From Altererythrobacter sp. (GTDB taxonomy: Bacteria > Pseudomonadota > Alphaproteobacteria > Sphingomonadales > Sphingomonadaceae), in assembly GCA_017308255.1 (NCBI GenBank), contig JAFKFN010000004.1:1-64000 (forward strand): a stretch of DNA of 64,000 nucleotides. Reading direction: 5' to 3'. The first letter of the stretch is position 1. Every line of letters starts with the position of its first letter. A program made the position numbers and the translations under genes. Under the pieces are notes generated by a model. It did no database searches. It worked only from the letters and a program-made list of their open reading frames with translations, and was not told where the DNA came from. Shown one piece after another: positions 8,731-17,818 of the stretch.

Positions 8731-9291
8731 CTAGCCCCGCTTCCCGGTGCGCCCGCCGCCCGGGCTAACGGGGCGTTCGTAAACGGGAAGGCCGATGCGG
8801 ATCGTGCTTTCGATCGGCTGTTCGAGCCGCGCCGTCATATGATCGAATATCCGGTGCAGCGTCTCGATATCCTCGGCGGAAAGCCCCTCCAGCACATGGA
8901 AGCGCAAGGCGTCATAGACGGCGAAGATCTTCTCCAGCTCGATTTCCCCTTTCGGTGAGATCGACAGCAGGTTGACTCGCCGGTCGTTCGGGTCGGCCGC
9001 GCGTTCGACAAGGCCTTCCTTGCTCAGGATATCGACCATGCGGGTCACCGTCGCGGCTTCCACCCGCAGCCGCTTGGCGACGTCGCTTTGCGATTTGGGG
9101 CCGCGAATATTCAGGATCGCGCTCAACGTTTCCATCCGGGCGCAGCTATGCCGGATGGTCCTCAGCTTCTCGTCAAGCTGATGGCGGAACTGGCGAACTA
9201 CCAGCACCATCTTGATGAAGGCGCTTATGCTATTGGTGGTCCCTCCCTCGCGATACGTTTCGAAGCCGCTCTTCTCTTTTTCATAGGGCAT
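8731..9291 (-). CDS. MarR-family transcriptional regulator
   Basis: 186 residues. The winged helix is plain: SQSDVAKRLRVEAATVTRMV (recognition region), then LSKEGLVERAADPNDRR with the typical D-x-R-D/N-R wing, and a helical dimerisation C-terminus. MarR proteins usually bind inverted repeats at their own divergent promoter. The 404-base gap to the divergent TonB-dependent receptor carries such a repeat, so control of the receptor is likely (inference). Confidence 0.88.
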   Translation of the reverse strand: MPYEKEKSGFETYREGGTTNSISAFIKMVLVVRQFRHQLDEKLRTIRHSCARMETLSAILNIRGPKSQSDVAKRLRVEAATVTRMVDILSKEGLVERAADPNDRRVNLLSISPKGEIELEKIFAVYDALRFHVLEGLSAEDIETLHRIFDHMTARLEQPIESTIRIGLPVYERPVSPGGGRTGKRG

Positions 9292-9495
9292 AGGGCTCTT
9301 TCCGGAATGTCATGCGCCGATCGCCGGGGCGATATTTTCCACGATGGGGACCCCCGCCCGAATTAACCAATGATTCTGCGAAGGGCCCGGCAACTCGTCA
9401 AGGCGATCGTCCGCGGCTGTCCCGGATCGGTCCGTCCCCCGCGCGCCCATCCTCCCGCCGGCCTTCCCGTTCAATCAGTTAGAACAACAATATTA

Positions 9496-9539
9496 AACCT
9501 AACAACCGTTCATTGACCAAATAGTTAGGTTGCTATACG
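9496..9539 (+). promoter_or_regulatory. Candidate TonB-receptor promoter with inverted-repeat operator
   Basis: The left arm AACCTAAC (9496-9503) and right arm GTTAGGTT (9524-9531) form a perfect 8-base inverted repeat. A sigma-70-like -35 TTGACC (9513-9518) lies between the arms, and TATACG (9534-9539) follows the right arm at a spacing of 15. The right arm therefore occupies the spacer, as expected for a repressor site. The surrounding 9292-9695 region has no gene. Confidence 0.5.
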
Positions 9540-9695
9540 AATCGCGCCCGCCGAAGCCATGAGGGTCGGCGAGAATAATCACCCGGAAATCGCCAGTGAT
9601 TTTCGGGATGGCCTCGTGCGCTCTCAATAATGAAAGGATCAAAGGTTTCGGAGCCAGAGAACAGTGAAAAATTGGGAATGATAGGGGAGGTTATC

Positions 9696-12600
9696 ATGCA
9701 ATATGGTGTTAAGGGATATAAGGCAGCTCTATTCATCGGGGCGGCCGGTGCTCTGCTGTATCCAGGTGCGGTTCTGGCGCAGGATGCCGATCAAGCCGCC
9801 GAAGCCGAAGAAACGGCTGGCCCGGCGGCCAGCGCATCCGGGGCATCCAGCCAGATCATCGTCACCGGCTCGCGCATCGCGCGGCGTGACTATGTGGCCA
9901 CCAGCCCGATCGTCACGGTCGATTCCGACATCATCGAACAGAGCAGCGCGGTGGCGCTCGAAGCCAATCTCAACAAGCTGCCCCAGTTCAGCCCGGCGCT
10001 GACCCAGTTCGACACGCAGGACATCCAGCCGAACGCCAACAGCACGCCGGGCGTCTCGACGATCAGCCTCCGCCAGCTCGGCTCGAACCGCAACCTCGTC
10101 CTGATCGACGGGCGCCGCGCCACGCCGATCAACGGCACCGGCGTGATCGACATCAACTCGATCCCCTCGGCGGCGGTCGAACGGGTGGAGATCATCACCG
10201 GCGGCGCTTCGTCCACTTACGGCGCGGATGCCGTGGGCGGGGTGGTGAACTTCATCCTCAAGAAGGATTTCACCGGCCTCGATTTCGATGGCCAGGTCAG
10301 CTTCTCGCCCCAGGGCGGCGGCGAGGAATATCGCCTGTCCTCGCTGGTCGGCGCCTCGCTCGCCGACGGGCGCGGCAGCGTGATGCTGGGCATGGAATAC
10401 TACAAGCGCGAACAGCTCCTGCGCGCGGATCGCAAATCCTACCGCCACGCGCGCGCCGATCCCACCGTCCCCGGCGAGGAGTTCTTCCTGTCGGAAAACT
10501 ACGTTTCCCCCGAAGGCACCAACCCGTGGAATGAAGCCGTGCTGACCGGCATGTTCCCCGGCGCCCCGGTCAACGTGCCGGGCACCGCGCCGATCTATTT
10601 CAACGACGATGGCTCGCTGTGGACCAATACCTCGCGCACGGTGGACGGCGTCTATTATCCGCTGCTGCTCAACTACAAGGGCGGCACGGATGGCGGCGTC
10701 ACCCGCAAGATCCTCGACACCGGCCTGCTTGAACAGAACAATCCCGATCGCATCCTGTCCTCGCCGCAGAACCGCTATTCGTTCTTCGCCAAGGGCGATT
10801 ACGACATCACGGATTCGATCAGCTTCGTCGCCCAGGCCTATTTCGCGCGGACGTCCACCCGCTCGCTGTCGTTCAACACGGTGCTGCTCGGCTCCACCGG
10901 CACGCCGATCCCTTACAACGACGATGTCTATGTCGGCAGTCCCTATGCGCCGGAAACGGCGGACTTTCGCGTGTCCTCCGTGCTGCCTGACGGCACGCCG
11001 AACGACCTGACGGACAATCCGACCAATCCGGACTTCATGGCCGGTGGCCGCTATGGCCTGGATTGCGGCCCGATCGGCGGCTGCACCAACAAGCAGGTGT
11101 TCCCGGTTCCGGCCAATATCGCCGCGCTGCTCGACAGCCGTGCCGATCCCAATGCGCCGTGGATCGCCAACTACTCGCTCGACGCCTTCGGCCGTCGCGG
11201 CACGGAAAACCACAACAACACCTTCCAGATCCAGCTCGGCTTCGAAGGCGATATCCCCGGCACCGATTTCACCTGGGACGTCACCGCCTCGCACGGGGAA
11301 ACGATCGCCAAGAGCAACCTTGTCGGCCTGGTCGCGCTGGAACGGTTCCGCACGATCCTGACCTCGCCGAACTACGGACTGAACTTCTTTGCGCTCGGCA
11401 ACAACGGCGATCGTTACGGTTCGACGGCAAGCTGCGAGACCGGCCTCAGCCCGTTCATCATCGATTCCGCCTTCAGCGCGGATTGCGATCTGGCCAGCAG
11501 CGCCGATGTCCAGTTCGAAAACCACATCAAGCAGGACCTGGTGGAAGCCAACCTGCAAGGCGGCCTGTTCGATCTGCCCGGCGGCCAGCTGCGCTTCGCG
11601 GTCGGCGCCACTTACCGCAAGAACTCGCTCGAATTCACCTCGGACAGTTCGGCCTTCGAAGGGTCTTCGTTCTACCAGACGACGACGACCTTCCCCCAGG
11701 CCAGCACCTCGGGATCGACCGCCGTGCGCGAGGTCTATGGCGAATTGCTGGTGCCGGTGCTTTCCGATCTGCCCTTCGCCCAGGACCTTAACCTGGAGCT
11801 TGGCTATCGCCTGTCCGACTACGATTCGGTCGGCACGATCGGTACCTACAAGATCAACGGCGAATGGGCTCCGATCGATTGGCTGCGGTTCCGTGGCGGC
11901 TATCAGAAGGCCAGCCGCGCGCCCAACCTGGGCGAACTGTTCACCGCCCGCACCAACACGCTCGCCTATGCGCGCGATGGCGATCCCTGTTCGCTGGAGA
12001 ACAACACCTCGCCGATGCAATACGGCAATTATTCGGCCAATCCGGATCTCAACGCCAATGGCACCGCGGGGCAGGTCGAAGGCCTGTGCCGGCAGATCAT
12101 GGGCGCCGACGGGGCCGCGACATATTATGCCGATGGGCGCGACGATTACCTGCTCGGCGGGCAATACTTCACCCAGCTCCTGGCTGGCGCCCGGGGCCTG
12201 CGGGAAGAAACGGCCAAGACCTACACGATCGGCGCCGTCATCAGCTCGCCGGTGGACAGCCCCTGGCTGCGCCGCCTGCGGCTGTCGGCGGATTACTACA
12301 ACATCAAGCTGACCGACGGCATCTCGCAGCAGGGCATCGATTCGGTGTTCCGCCAGTGCTTCACCAAGGAATTCAATCCGAATTTCGAGATGAACGACGC
12401 GTGCGAGCGTATCGACCGCGACAAGGTGAGCGGCGACATGCAGGTCGTCACGGTCAATTACGACAACCAGGGCGCGGTCGAAACGGCCGGCTTCGACGTG
12501 CAGCTCGATTGGGGCGTGACGTTCGAGGATGTCGGCATCGGCCTTCCCGGCACGTTCTCCACCAATGTGAACTTCACCTATCTCGACAAGTTCGCCACCA

Positions 12601-13046
12601 CGCCCGACCAGATCGCCATCCCGCTGACCGACTATGCCGGCACGCTGGGCGGTGGTGAGGTCGGCACCCAGTCGGGTTCCTACCGCTGGAAGATGTTCAC
12701 CCGGTTCAACTACTCGGTGGGTCCGGCGACGATCGGCCTCCAATGGCAGCACAAGCCGGCGGTCAAGGCGGCTTCGGCGGCGACCGATACCAATACCAAC
12801 GTCGCCGGCGCGCCGGCCTACGATCTGTTCAGCCTCACCGGCCAGATCGATGTCCTGGAGAACGCGTCGATCCGCTTCGGGATCGACAACCTGTTCGACA
12901 AGGCGCCGCCTTATGTCGGCTACTTCCTCGATGACGTGCTGGGTGACGGCACCGGCCGCTTCGGCCGCGCCGCCAGCCCTTACAACGGCAGCCAGTATGA
13001 CTTGCTGGGCCGCCGCTTCTACGTCGGCGTGAAAGTGCGGATGTAG
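9696..13046 (+). CDS. TonB-dependent outer membrane receptor
   Basis: 1116 residues. A signal peptide (KAALFIGAAGALLYPGAVLA) is followed by the plug domain: IIVTGSRIARRDY, ISLRQLGSNRNLVLIDGRR, and VERVEIITGGASSTYGADAV near residue 165. A long beta-barrel region follows and ends in DLLGRRFYVGVKVRM, the expected terminal aromatic strand. It imports a large substrate across the outer membrane with energy from TonB. The substrate is unknown; no siderophore or sugar genes are near. The start at 9696 has GGGGAGG 5 bases upstream. The divergent MarR gene is the likely regulator. Confidence 0.93.
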   Translation: MQYGVKGYKAALFIGAAGALLYPGAVLAQDADQAAEAEETAGPAASASGASSQIIVTGSRIARRDYVATSPIVTVDSDIIEQSSAVALEANLNKLPQFSPALTQFDTQDIQPNANSTPGVSTISLRQLGSNRNLVLIDGRRATPINGTGVIDINSIPSAAVERVEIITGGASSTYGADAVGGVVNFILKKDFTGLDFDGQVSFSPQGGGEEYRLSSLVGASLADGRGSVMLGMEYYKREQLLRADRKSYRHARADPTVPGEEFFLSENYVSPEGTNPWNEAVLTGMFPGAPVNVPGTAPIYFNDDGSLWTNTSRTVDGVYYPLLLNYKGGTDGGVTRKILDTGLLEQNNPDRILSSPQNRYSFFAKGDYDITDSISFVAQAYFARTSTRSLSFNTVLLGSTGTPIPYNDDVYVGSPYAPETADFRVSSVLPDGTPNDLTDNPTNPDFMAGGRYGLDCGPIGGCTNKQVFPVPANIAALLDSRADPNAPWIANYSLDAFGRRGTENHNNTFQIQLGFEGDIPGTDFTWDVTASHGETIAKSNLVGLVALERFRTILTSPNYGLNFFALGNNGDRYGSTASCETGLSPFIIDSAFSADCDLASSADVQFENHIKQDLVEANLQGGLFDLPGGQLRFAVGATYRKNSLEFTSDSSAFEGSSFYQTTTTFPQASTSGSTAVREVYGELLVPVLSDLPFAQDLNLELGYRLSDYDSVGTIGTYKINGEWAPIDWLRFRGGYQKASRAPNLGELFTARTNTLAYARDGDPCSLENNTSPMQYGNYSANPDLNANGTAGQVEGLCRQIMGADGAATYYADGRDDYLLGGQYFTQLLAGARGLREETAKTYTIGAVISSPVDSPWLRRLRLSADYYNIKLTDGISQQGIDSVFRQCFTKEFNPNFEMNDACERIDRDKVSGDMQVVTVNYDNQGAVETAGFDVQLDWGVTFEDVGIGLPGTFSTNVNFTYLDKFATTPDQIAIPLTDYAGTLGGGEVGTQSGSYRWKMFTRFNYSVGPATIGLQWQHKPAVKAASAATDTNTNVAGAPAYDLFSLTGQIDVLENASIRFGIDNLFDKAPPYVGYFLDDVLGDGTGRFGRAASPYNGSQYDLLGRRFYVGVKVRM

Positions 13047-13152
13047 CCGCGGCCATGGGTTCCGGGCCCGCCAGGGTCCGGCAGAGCAGTCGGCGGCGGG
13101 CCACGCTCCCTCCGATCCGCCGCCGGCTGCTTGATAGCGAAGGGAGACAGTG

Positions 13153-13725
13153 ATGATGGCGTGCAAGGCGAAGGCCACGCTCGCGGGCGCGGCGGTTCTG
13201 CTGCTCGGCGCCGGGGCCGCCCACGCGCAATCCGGCGATGCAGCGATCGCGGGTGAAATGCGGGAATGTCGCCAGTTGCGCGACGAAGCCGCGCGTATCG
13301 CCTGTTACGACACTATCCCGGTGGGACAGGATCAGGGGCGGGGCCAAGGACAGGGCCAAGGACAGGGGCAGCCGGCCGGGAGCCCCGCCGCCTCTCCCGC
13401 CGCGTCCCCTGCGCCCGCTCCGCCGCCCCCCGCCGCACGGGCGCCCGCCGGCTTCGGCGCGGGCCAGCTTCCGCGCCCGGCCACGTCCACTCCGGCAGAG
13501 CCCGACAGGATCACCGCGCAAGTCGCCGTGGCGATAGAGCGGGAACCCGGCATCTGGCTGCTGACGCTGGAAGACGGCGCCCAGTGGGCGTTCGTCGACA
13601 GCGTGCCCCCGTCCTACGATCCGCCTCGGCGGGGCAAGGCGGTGGAGTTGCTGGGCACGGCGCTGGGCGGTTATCTGATGCGCTACGCGGGCCAGCGCGG
13701 AATCCGCGTTCACCGCGTGCGCTGA
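13153..13725 (+). CDS. Exported protein with Gln/Gly and Pro-rich linker, unknown
   Basis: 190 residues. A signal peptide (LAGAAVLLLGAGAAHAQ) precedes a small domain with MRECRQLRDEAARIACYDTI, a two-cysteine motif seen in many proteobacterial periplasmic proteins. Next comes a GQGQGQ run and a Pro/Ala-rich linker, then a C-terminal domain (ITAQVAVAIEREPGIWLLTL). AGGGAGA lies just upstream of the ATGs at 13153/13156. It is 106 bases after the receptor in the same direction and may be co-transcribed. Confidence 0.65.
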   Translation: MMACKAKATLAGAAVLLLGAGAAHAQSGDAAIAGEMRECRQLRDEAARIACYDTIPVGQDQGRGQGQGQGQGQPAGSPAASPAASPAPAPPPPAARAPAGFGAGQLPRPATSTPAEPDRITAQVAVAIEREPGIWLLTLEDGAQWAFVDSVPPSYDPPRRGKAVELLGTALGGYLMRYAGQRGIRVHRVR

Positions 13726-13774
13726 GCCGCCGCGCCGTCACTCGCCGAGTTTTCCAAGAATGGAGCCTGAAGCC

Positions 13775-14836
13775 ATGAAATCGAACAGGATCGCCGCCGG
13801 CCTGGCTGCTGCTGCCGGGATCACGCTCACCCTGGCGCTCGCCGCGCCGTCGATGGCGGCTGACCCGGCCGATCTCACCGTGGTGCCCCCGGTGCCCACC
13901 GATTACCGCCCGGCCACGACCGCCTGGGGGGAGCCCGATTTTCGCGGCGGATGGCCGATCGATTACCTCAACGGCACGCCGATGCAGCGCGATCCGGAGC
14001 AGGGCAACCGCGTCTTCCTGACCGACGAGGAATATGCGGCGCGCTCCCAGCGGATCGATACGGCCGCCTCCCGCTACGAGAACGAGGATCAGGGCGATCG
14101 CCTGGGCCAGGGCCACTGGGTGGAGATGGGCGAGCCCAACCGCCGCACCTCGCTGCTGATCTCGCCGGCGAACGGCCGCCTTCCCGAGATGACGGCCGAA
14201 GGCAAGCGCCTCTCCGCGCTCATGCGGTCGAGCTGGCGCGCGAACCAGACGTTCGACTGGACCAGCGATTTCGACACCTGGGATCGCTGCATCACGCGCG
14301 GCATGCCCGCCTCGATGCTGCCGATGCAGTACAACAACGGCATCCGGATCTTCCAGTCGCCCGGCCTGGTCGCGATCCAGCTGGAGATGATCCACGAAGT
14401 CCGGATCATCCCCACCGATGGCAGCGCCCCCCTGCCGGCGCCGATCCGGAACTGGATGGGGGAAAGCCGCGGCCATTGGGAGAACGGCAATACCCTGGTG
14501 ATCGAGACCGGCAACATGCGCCCCGGCCCTTCGGCCACCAACATCGTCACCACGGGATCGCCGCCCGAAAACGACACCCCGATCAGCCCCCAGGCCCATA
14601 TCGTGGAGCGGCTGACGATGACCGGGCCGGACACCATCGTCTACGAAGTCACCTATAACGATCCCGTGGTCTTCACCGCGCCGTGGACCGTGCGCTTCGA
14701 CTGGCGGCGCAACAACGGCTACGAAATGTTCGAATACGCCTGCCACGAAGGCAACGTGCAGGTCCGCAACTACATCACCGCCTCGCGCGCGGCGCGCGTG
14801 CGCGAAGCGGCCGAAGCCGCCGCCGGGGCCCGCTGA
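13775..14836 (+). CDS. Secreted protein of unknown function (sphingomonad family)
   Basis: 353 residues after choosing the ATG at 13775 (signal peptide LAAAAGITLTLALAAPSMAA). Motifs FRGGWPIDYLNG, ANGRLPEMT, WDRCITRGMPASMLP and ESRGHWENGNTLVIETGNM match a family of exported proteins often encoded beside TonB receptors in sphingomonads. The last motif resembles the GRWEGDTLVV signature of that family. No catalytic residues can be named. The gene follows the previous one by 49 bases. Confidence 0.65.
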   Translation: MKSNRIAAGLAAAAGITLTLALAAPSMAADPADLTVVPPVPTDYRPATTAWGEPDFRGGWPIDYLNGTPMQRDPEQGNRVFLTDEEYAARSQRIDTAASRYENEDQGDRLGQGHWVEMGEPNRRTSLLISPANGRLPEMTAEGKRLSALMRSSWRANQTFDWTSDFDTWDRCITRGMPASMLPMQYNNGIRIFQSPGLVAIQLEMIHEVRIIPTDGSAPLPAPIRNWMGESRGHWENGNTLVIETGNMRPGPSATNIVTTGSPPENDTPISPQAHIVERLTMTGPDTIVYEVTYNDPVVFTAPWTVRFDWRRNNGYEMFEYACHEGNVQVRNYITASRAARVREAAEAAAGAR

Positions 14837-14908
14837 GGGACGCCGGCCACCCCGATCCGTGGTCGAGCGGAACAGCGCTGGCAAAGGTGTGGAGGCAAAC
14901 ACCCCGCT

Positions 14909-14994
14909 CTTCGTCATCCCCGCGAAACCGGGAACCCAGTCGGCTCCTATCGCGCCACATCGCCCTGGCGCCCGCCTGCGCGGGAATGACGAAG
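14909..14994. repeat. REP-like repeat A, complete inverted form
   Basis: The left arm CTTCGTCATCCCCGCG and right arm CGCGGGAATGACGAAG are near-perfect inverted repeats flanking about 54 bases. The inner part GGGAACCCAGTCGGCTC recurs at 32336-32354. It lies between two convergent genes. Confidence 0.75.
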
Positions 14995-15054
14995 AAGGGG
15001 ACGCTCACGCAAAACCGCAAGGGGGAAGCGCGCTGCGGCGCAGCCGCTCGTGGT

Positions 15055-15705
15055 TCAGGAAGCGGCTGCCCGCGACAGGCTTCCCTGCCCCTCCCACAGG
15101 CCGGCATAGATCGCGATCCGCGCCGCCTCGGAAGCCGATCTGGCACTCAGCTTGGACATCATGTTCTTGCGATAGATTTCCACCGTGCGCGGGCTCAGCG
15201 CCAGCTCTTCCGCCACTTCCTTGTTGGAATTTCCGCTCAGCAGCGACACCAGCACGTCGGTCTCTCGCCGCGTCAGCTGGGCGACCTTGGCCTTGGCGCG
15301 GCCCTTTTCCTGTTCGATCTTCAGCTGCCGGTCGCCCTCTTCGATCAGGCGCTGGAGCGTCAGGTCGAACTGCGCCGGCTCGAACGGCCATTGCAGGTAA
15401 TCGATCGCCCCGTTGCGGATCGCGTTCACGATCCGCTGGGGCGCCGGGGCGTGCGAATAGACGGAAACCGGATAGAACCGGCCACCTTGCCGCACCCTGC
15501 CGAAGAACGCCTTCAGGTCGTCACCGTCGGGGTCCTCGTTGATTAGCACCGCGCCGTGCTGCGGCATCGCGCCGATGAACTCGCCGGCATCCTCGTAGAT
15601 CTCGGTATGGAAATTCCGGCTCGCCAGCACGCTGGAAATCTGCGCGCGTCGTCTGAAATCCGCGTCGATGACGTGGATATGCGCGTTCCCCGGCCGTTCG
15701 ACCAT
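15055..15705 (-). CDS. LuxR/FixJ-type regulator with atypical receiver
   Basis: 216 residues. The C-terminal helix-turn-helix is normal (LTRRETDVLVSLLSGNSNKE, LSPRTVEIYRKNMMSKL). In the receiver, alignment with the intact FixJ in this window puts Glu at the phospho-acceptor position (GAVLINEDPDG against [12 protein letters not shown]) and Trp at the conserved lysine (YLQWPFE against FIEKPFD). Phosphorylation is therefore unlikely. It lies 268 bases downstream of fliS and is read in the same direction, so it may be a flagellar regulator (inference). The start at 15705 is preferred over in-frame starts further upstream by comparison with FixJ. Confidence 0.75.
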   Translation of the reverse strand: MVERPGNAHIHVIDADFRRRAQISSVLASRNFHTEIYEDAGEFIGAMPQHGAVLINEDPDGDDLKAFFGRVRQGGRFYPVSVYSHAPAPQRIVNAIRNGAIDYLQWPFEPAQFDLTLQRLIEEGDRQLKIEQEKGRAKAKVAQLTRRETDVLVSLLSGNSNKEVAEELALSPRTVEIYRKNMMSKLSARSASEAARIAIYAGLWEGQGSLSRAAAS

Positions 15706-15972
15706 ACTTGCCAGACCCCCGTTGCCCAACGTGCCCGGTCTTCTCAGCCGAACCGTTCCCCCTCGGTCATGCGCGCCGGGCCACGGCACCGGGCTGCGCC
15801 GGTTTCCCATGGCGCGAAGCGCCCATGCCGCCATTCAATCCGCGATGCGGTGACTCCCGCCAATCCCGTGATTTTACGGATCGTGGACCGCGCCCGTTAA
15901 CTATAAATCGCGCGCCGGTGCAATGCCCAAGTAGGGCCCGCGCGGCAAAAGCGCCGGTCCGGCCGCAGGCGA

Positions 15973-16353
15973 TCAGGCGCGGCTGGCGGTATGAAGGGCG
16001 GAGTGGATCTCGACCAGGTCCTGCCGCACCGGAGCCAGCAGCGCGGGATCGAAATCAGCCACGTTGTCGAGCAGCGCGCGCCGTGCGCCGCCGTAAACCA
16101 GCAGCAATGGCTCGGCCAGCGGTGCGCCCCGGTCCACGCCCATCTCCAGCGCGGTGATCGCGGTCAGCGCGCGGGTCAGCGCCTTGCTGCGCGCCGCCGG
16201 ATCGCCCCGCTCATGCGCCAGCGCCGCGCCGCCCAGCCCGGCGATCGCCTGTTCCAGGCACAGCAGCACCAGCGCCGCCGTGTCGCCGCCTTGCACCCGC
16301 GCGTCGAACGCGCTGCGGCGATAGGCTTCGTCAGGGTTCGTCGTTGCCAGCAT
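15973..16353 (-). CDS. fliS: Flagellar export chaperone FliS
   Basis: 126 residues starting MLATTNPDEAYRRSAFDARV, which fits the FliS opening (a Y-x-x-x-x-V-x helix). The rest is a helical bundle with LVLLCLEQAIAGLG and LLLVYGGARRALLDN. FliS binds the C-terminus of flagellin in the cytoplasm and stops early polymerisation. It follows fliD by 10 bases, the classic pairing, and is the last gene of the flagellar operon. Confidence 0.8.
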   Translation of the reverse strand: MLATTNPDEAYRRSAFDARVQGGDTAALVLLCLEQAIAGLGGAALAHERGDPAARSKALTRALTAITALEMGVDRGAPLAEPLLLVYGGARRALLDNVADFDPALLAPVRQDLVEIHSALHTASRA

Positions 16354-16363
16354 GGGGCGCCCG

Positions 16364-17788
16364 TCAATCCTTCTTGGCGTTCCACGCATCGATCTGCGCC
16401 TGCAGGAACGAGAGCGTGGATTTCGAGGCGCCGATCTTCACATCGGCCTTGGCGAAGCGCACGACCAGCGAGGCGCGCAGGCGTTCCTGCTGCTCCGCGA
16501 TCTTGGTGGTGTCTTCGGTGATCTGCTTCGATTGCTGTTCATAGCGCGCGATGGAACCTGTCAGCGATCCGGGATCGCCGGTGCTCGCCGCCGCGCGCGC
16601 GATCTTGTCGAAGCTGGCGTAGACGCCATAGAGCCCGGCGGTGAACATCGCCGCCGCGCCGGCGGGATCGCGCTGCAACGTCGCCTGAAGCCGGGCGGTG
16701 TCCAGCCGGAACGTCCCGTCGCGCTCGATCGCCAGCCCAAGGTCCGACAGCGTGCGCGGCGTGCCTTCCGGCGCGTTCGGCATGATGACCTGGCTGCCCA
16801 GCGCGGAGAGCGAACGCTTCAGCGCCCGCGCGCCCGGATCGGATACCAGCGGCCCGCCCCCCAGCGGGTTGGTGGCCTGGTTGAGATCGCCGATCACTTC
16901 GTTCAGCGCGCTCACCAGGTCCTGCATGGCCTCGGCGATCGTGCCGGTCGGGGTGGAAAAGCCGATCTGCGTCGGCGCGCCCGCATTGGTGCCGGTCAGG
17001 GTCAGCGCCAGGCCCGGCGCGATCGTGCCGGTGCTGTTGCTGGCGCTCGACATGACGAGGCCGTCCAGCTTGAAGCGCGCATCGGCCGATGTCGAAAGCA
17101 GCCGCGCCGGATCGCCGCCGGCCGAAGGGTTCCAGGCCAGCGCGGCCAGGCCTTCCTCGCCGGCGGTTTCGCTGGCTTCGACCACGAAGCCGTTCTGCGC
17201 CCCGCTCGCGCCCTTGAGCACCAGCTGCGCGCCCTGGTCGGTGTGGGCGACATAGGCGCTCACGCCGGCCTGGGCGCCGTTGATCGCGCGGGCCACGTCG
17301 TCCAGCGTCGATCCGCTGGCGATGGCGATGGTGACCGCCTCGTGGGTGGCGTCCTCGGTGAAGCCAGAGCCGCTGGCGGCGCCGAAACGGATGGTCAGCG
17401 AACCCGCGCCCACCGCCGTGGTCGAATCGACGAAGGCGGAACTCGCCAGCGTCTGCGCCGAAGCCAGCGCCAGCACTTCCAGGCTGTACGTGCCCGATCC
17501 CGCCGTTCCCGCTGGGCTGGAAGCGGTGGCGACGGAAGGATTGGCCACATGCGGCGTCACTGCCAGGTCGCCCGCGCGCACGCGGTCGCCCAGCGCGCTC
17601 GCCAGCAGCGAGAGCGAGTTCTTCAGCGATGAAGCAGTGGAAATCTGCTTCTCCAGCGTTTCGCTCTTGGCCGCCAGCCGCTCGGCGCGAAGCTGGAACT
17701 GCGCGGTGGCGAGGTCGCTCGCCAGCGCGCCCATGTCGATGCCGCTTCCCCCGCCAAGGGTCGTCACGATGGAAGACATCTGGGTCAT
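16364..17788 (-). CDS. fliD: Flagellar cap protein FliD
   Basis: 474 residues. The N-terminus SSIVTTLGGGSGIDMGALAS is the conserved FliD start (T-L-G-x-GSGID). A coiled N-terminal segment, the middle D2/D3 region and a C-terminal coiled coil (QQSKQITEDTTKIAEQQERL, then QAQIDAWNAKKD) complete the usual layout. It caps the growing filament and guides flagellin insertion. It sits between flhB and fliS on one transcript. Confidence 0.92.
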   Translation of the reverse strand: MTQMSSIVTTLGGGSGIDMGALASDLATAQFQLRAERLAAKSETLEKQISTASSLKNSLSLLASALGDRVRAGDLAVTPHVANPSVATASSPAGTAGSGTYSLEVLALASAQTLASSAFVDSTTAVGAGSLTIRFGAASGSGFTEDATHEAVTIAIASGSTLDDVARAINGAQAGVSAYVAHTDQGAQLVLKGASGAQNGFVVEASETAGEEGLAALAWNPSAGGDPARLLSTSADARFKLDGLVMSSASNSTGTIAPGLALTLTGTNAGAPTQIGFSTPTGTIAEAMQDLVSALNEVIGDLNQATNPLGGGPLVSDPGARALKRSLSALGSQVIMPNAPEGTPRTLSDLGLAIERDGTFRLDTARLQATLQRDPAGAAAMFTAGLYGVYASFDKIARAAASTGDPGSLTGSIARYEQQSKQITEDTTKIAEQQERLRASLVVRFAKADVKIGASKSTLSFLQAQIDAWNAKKD

Positions 17789-17818
17789 GCTGGATAGAAC
17801 GGCGCCCGGCCCGCCGGG

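Noticed and set aside
9729-13178. A 1149-codon open frame on the minus strand opposite the TonB receptor
   Set aside because: It is the mirror of a GC-rich coding sequence, has no recognisable domain, and its composition (Arg/Ala/Gly/Asp) is that of an antisense shadow.
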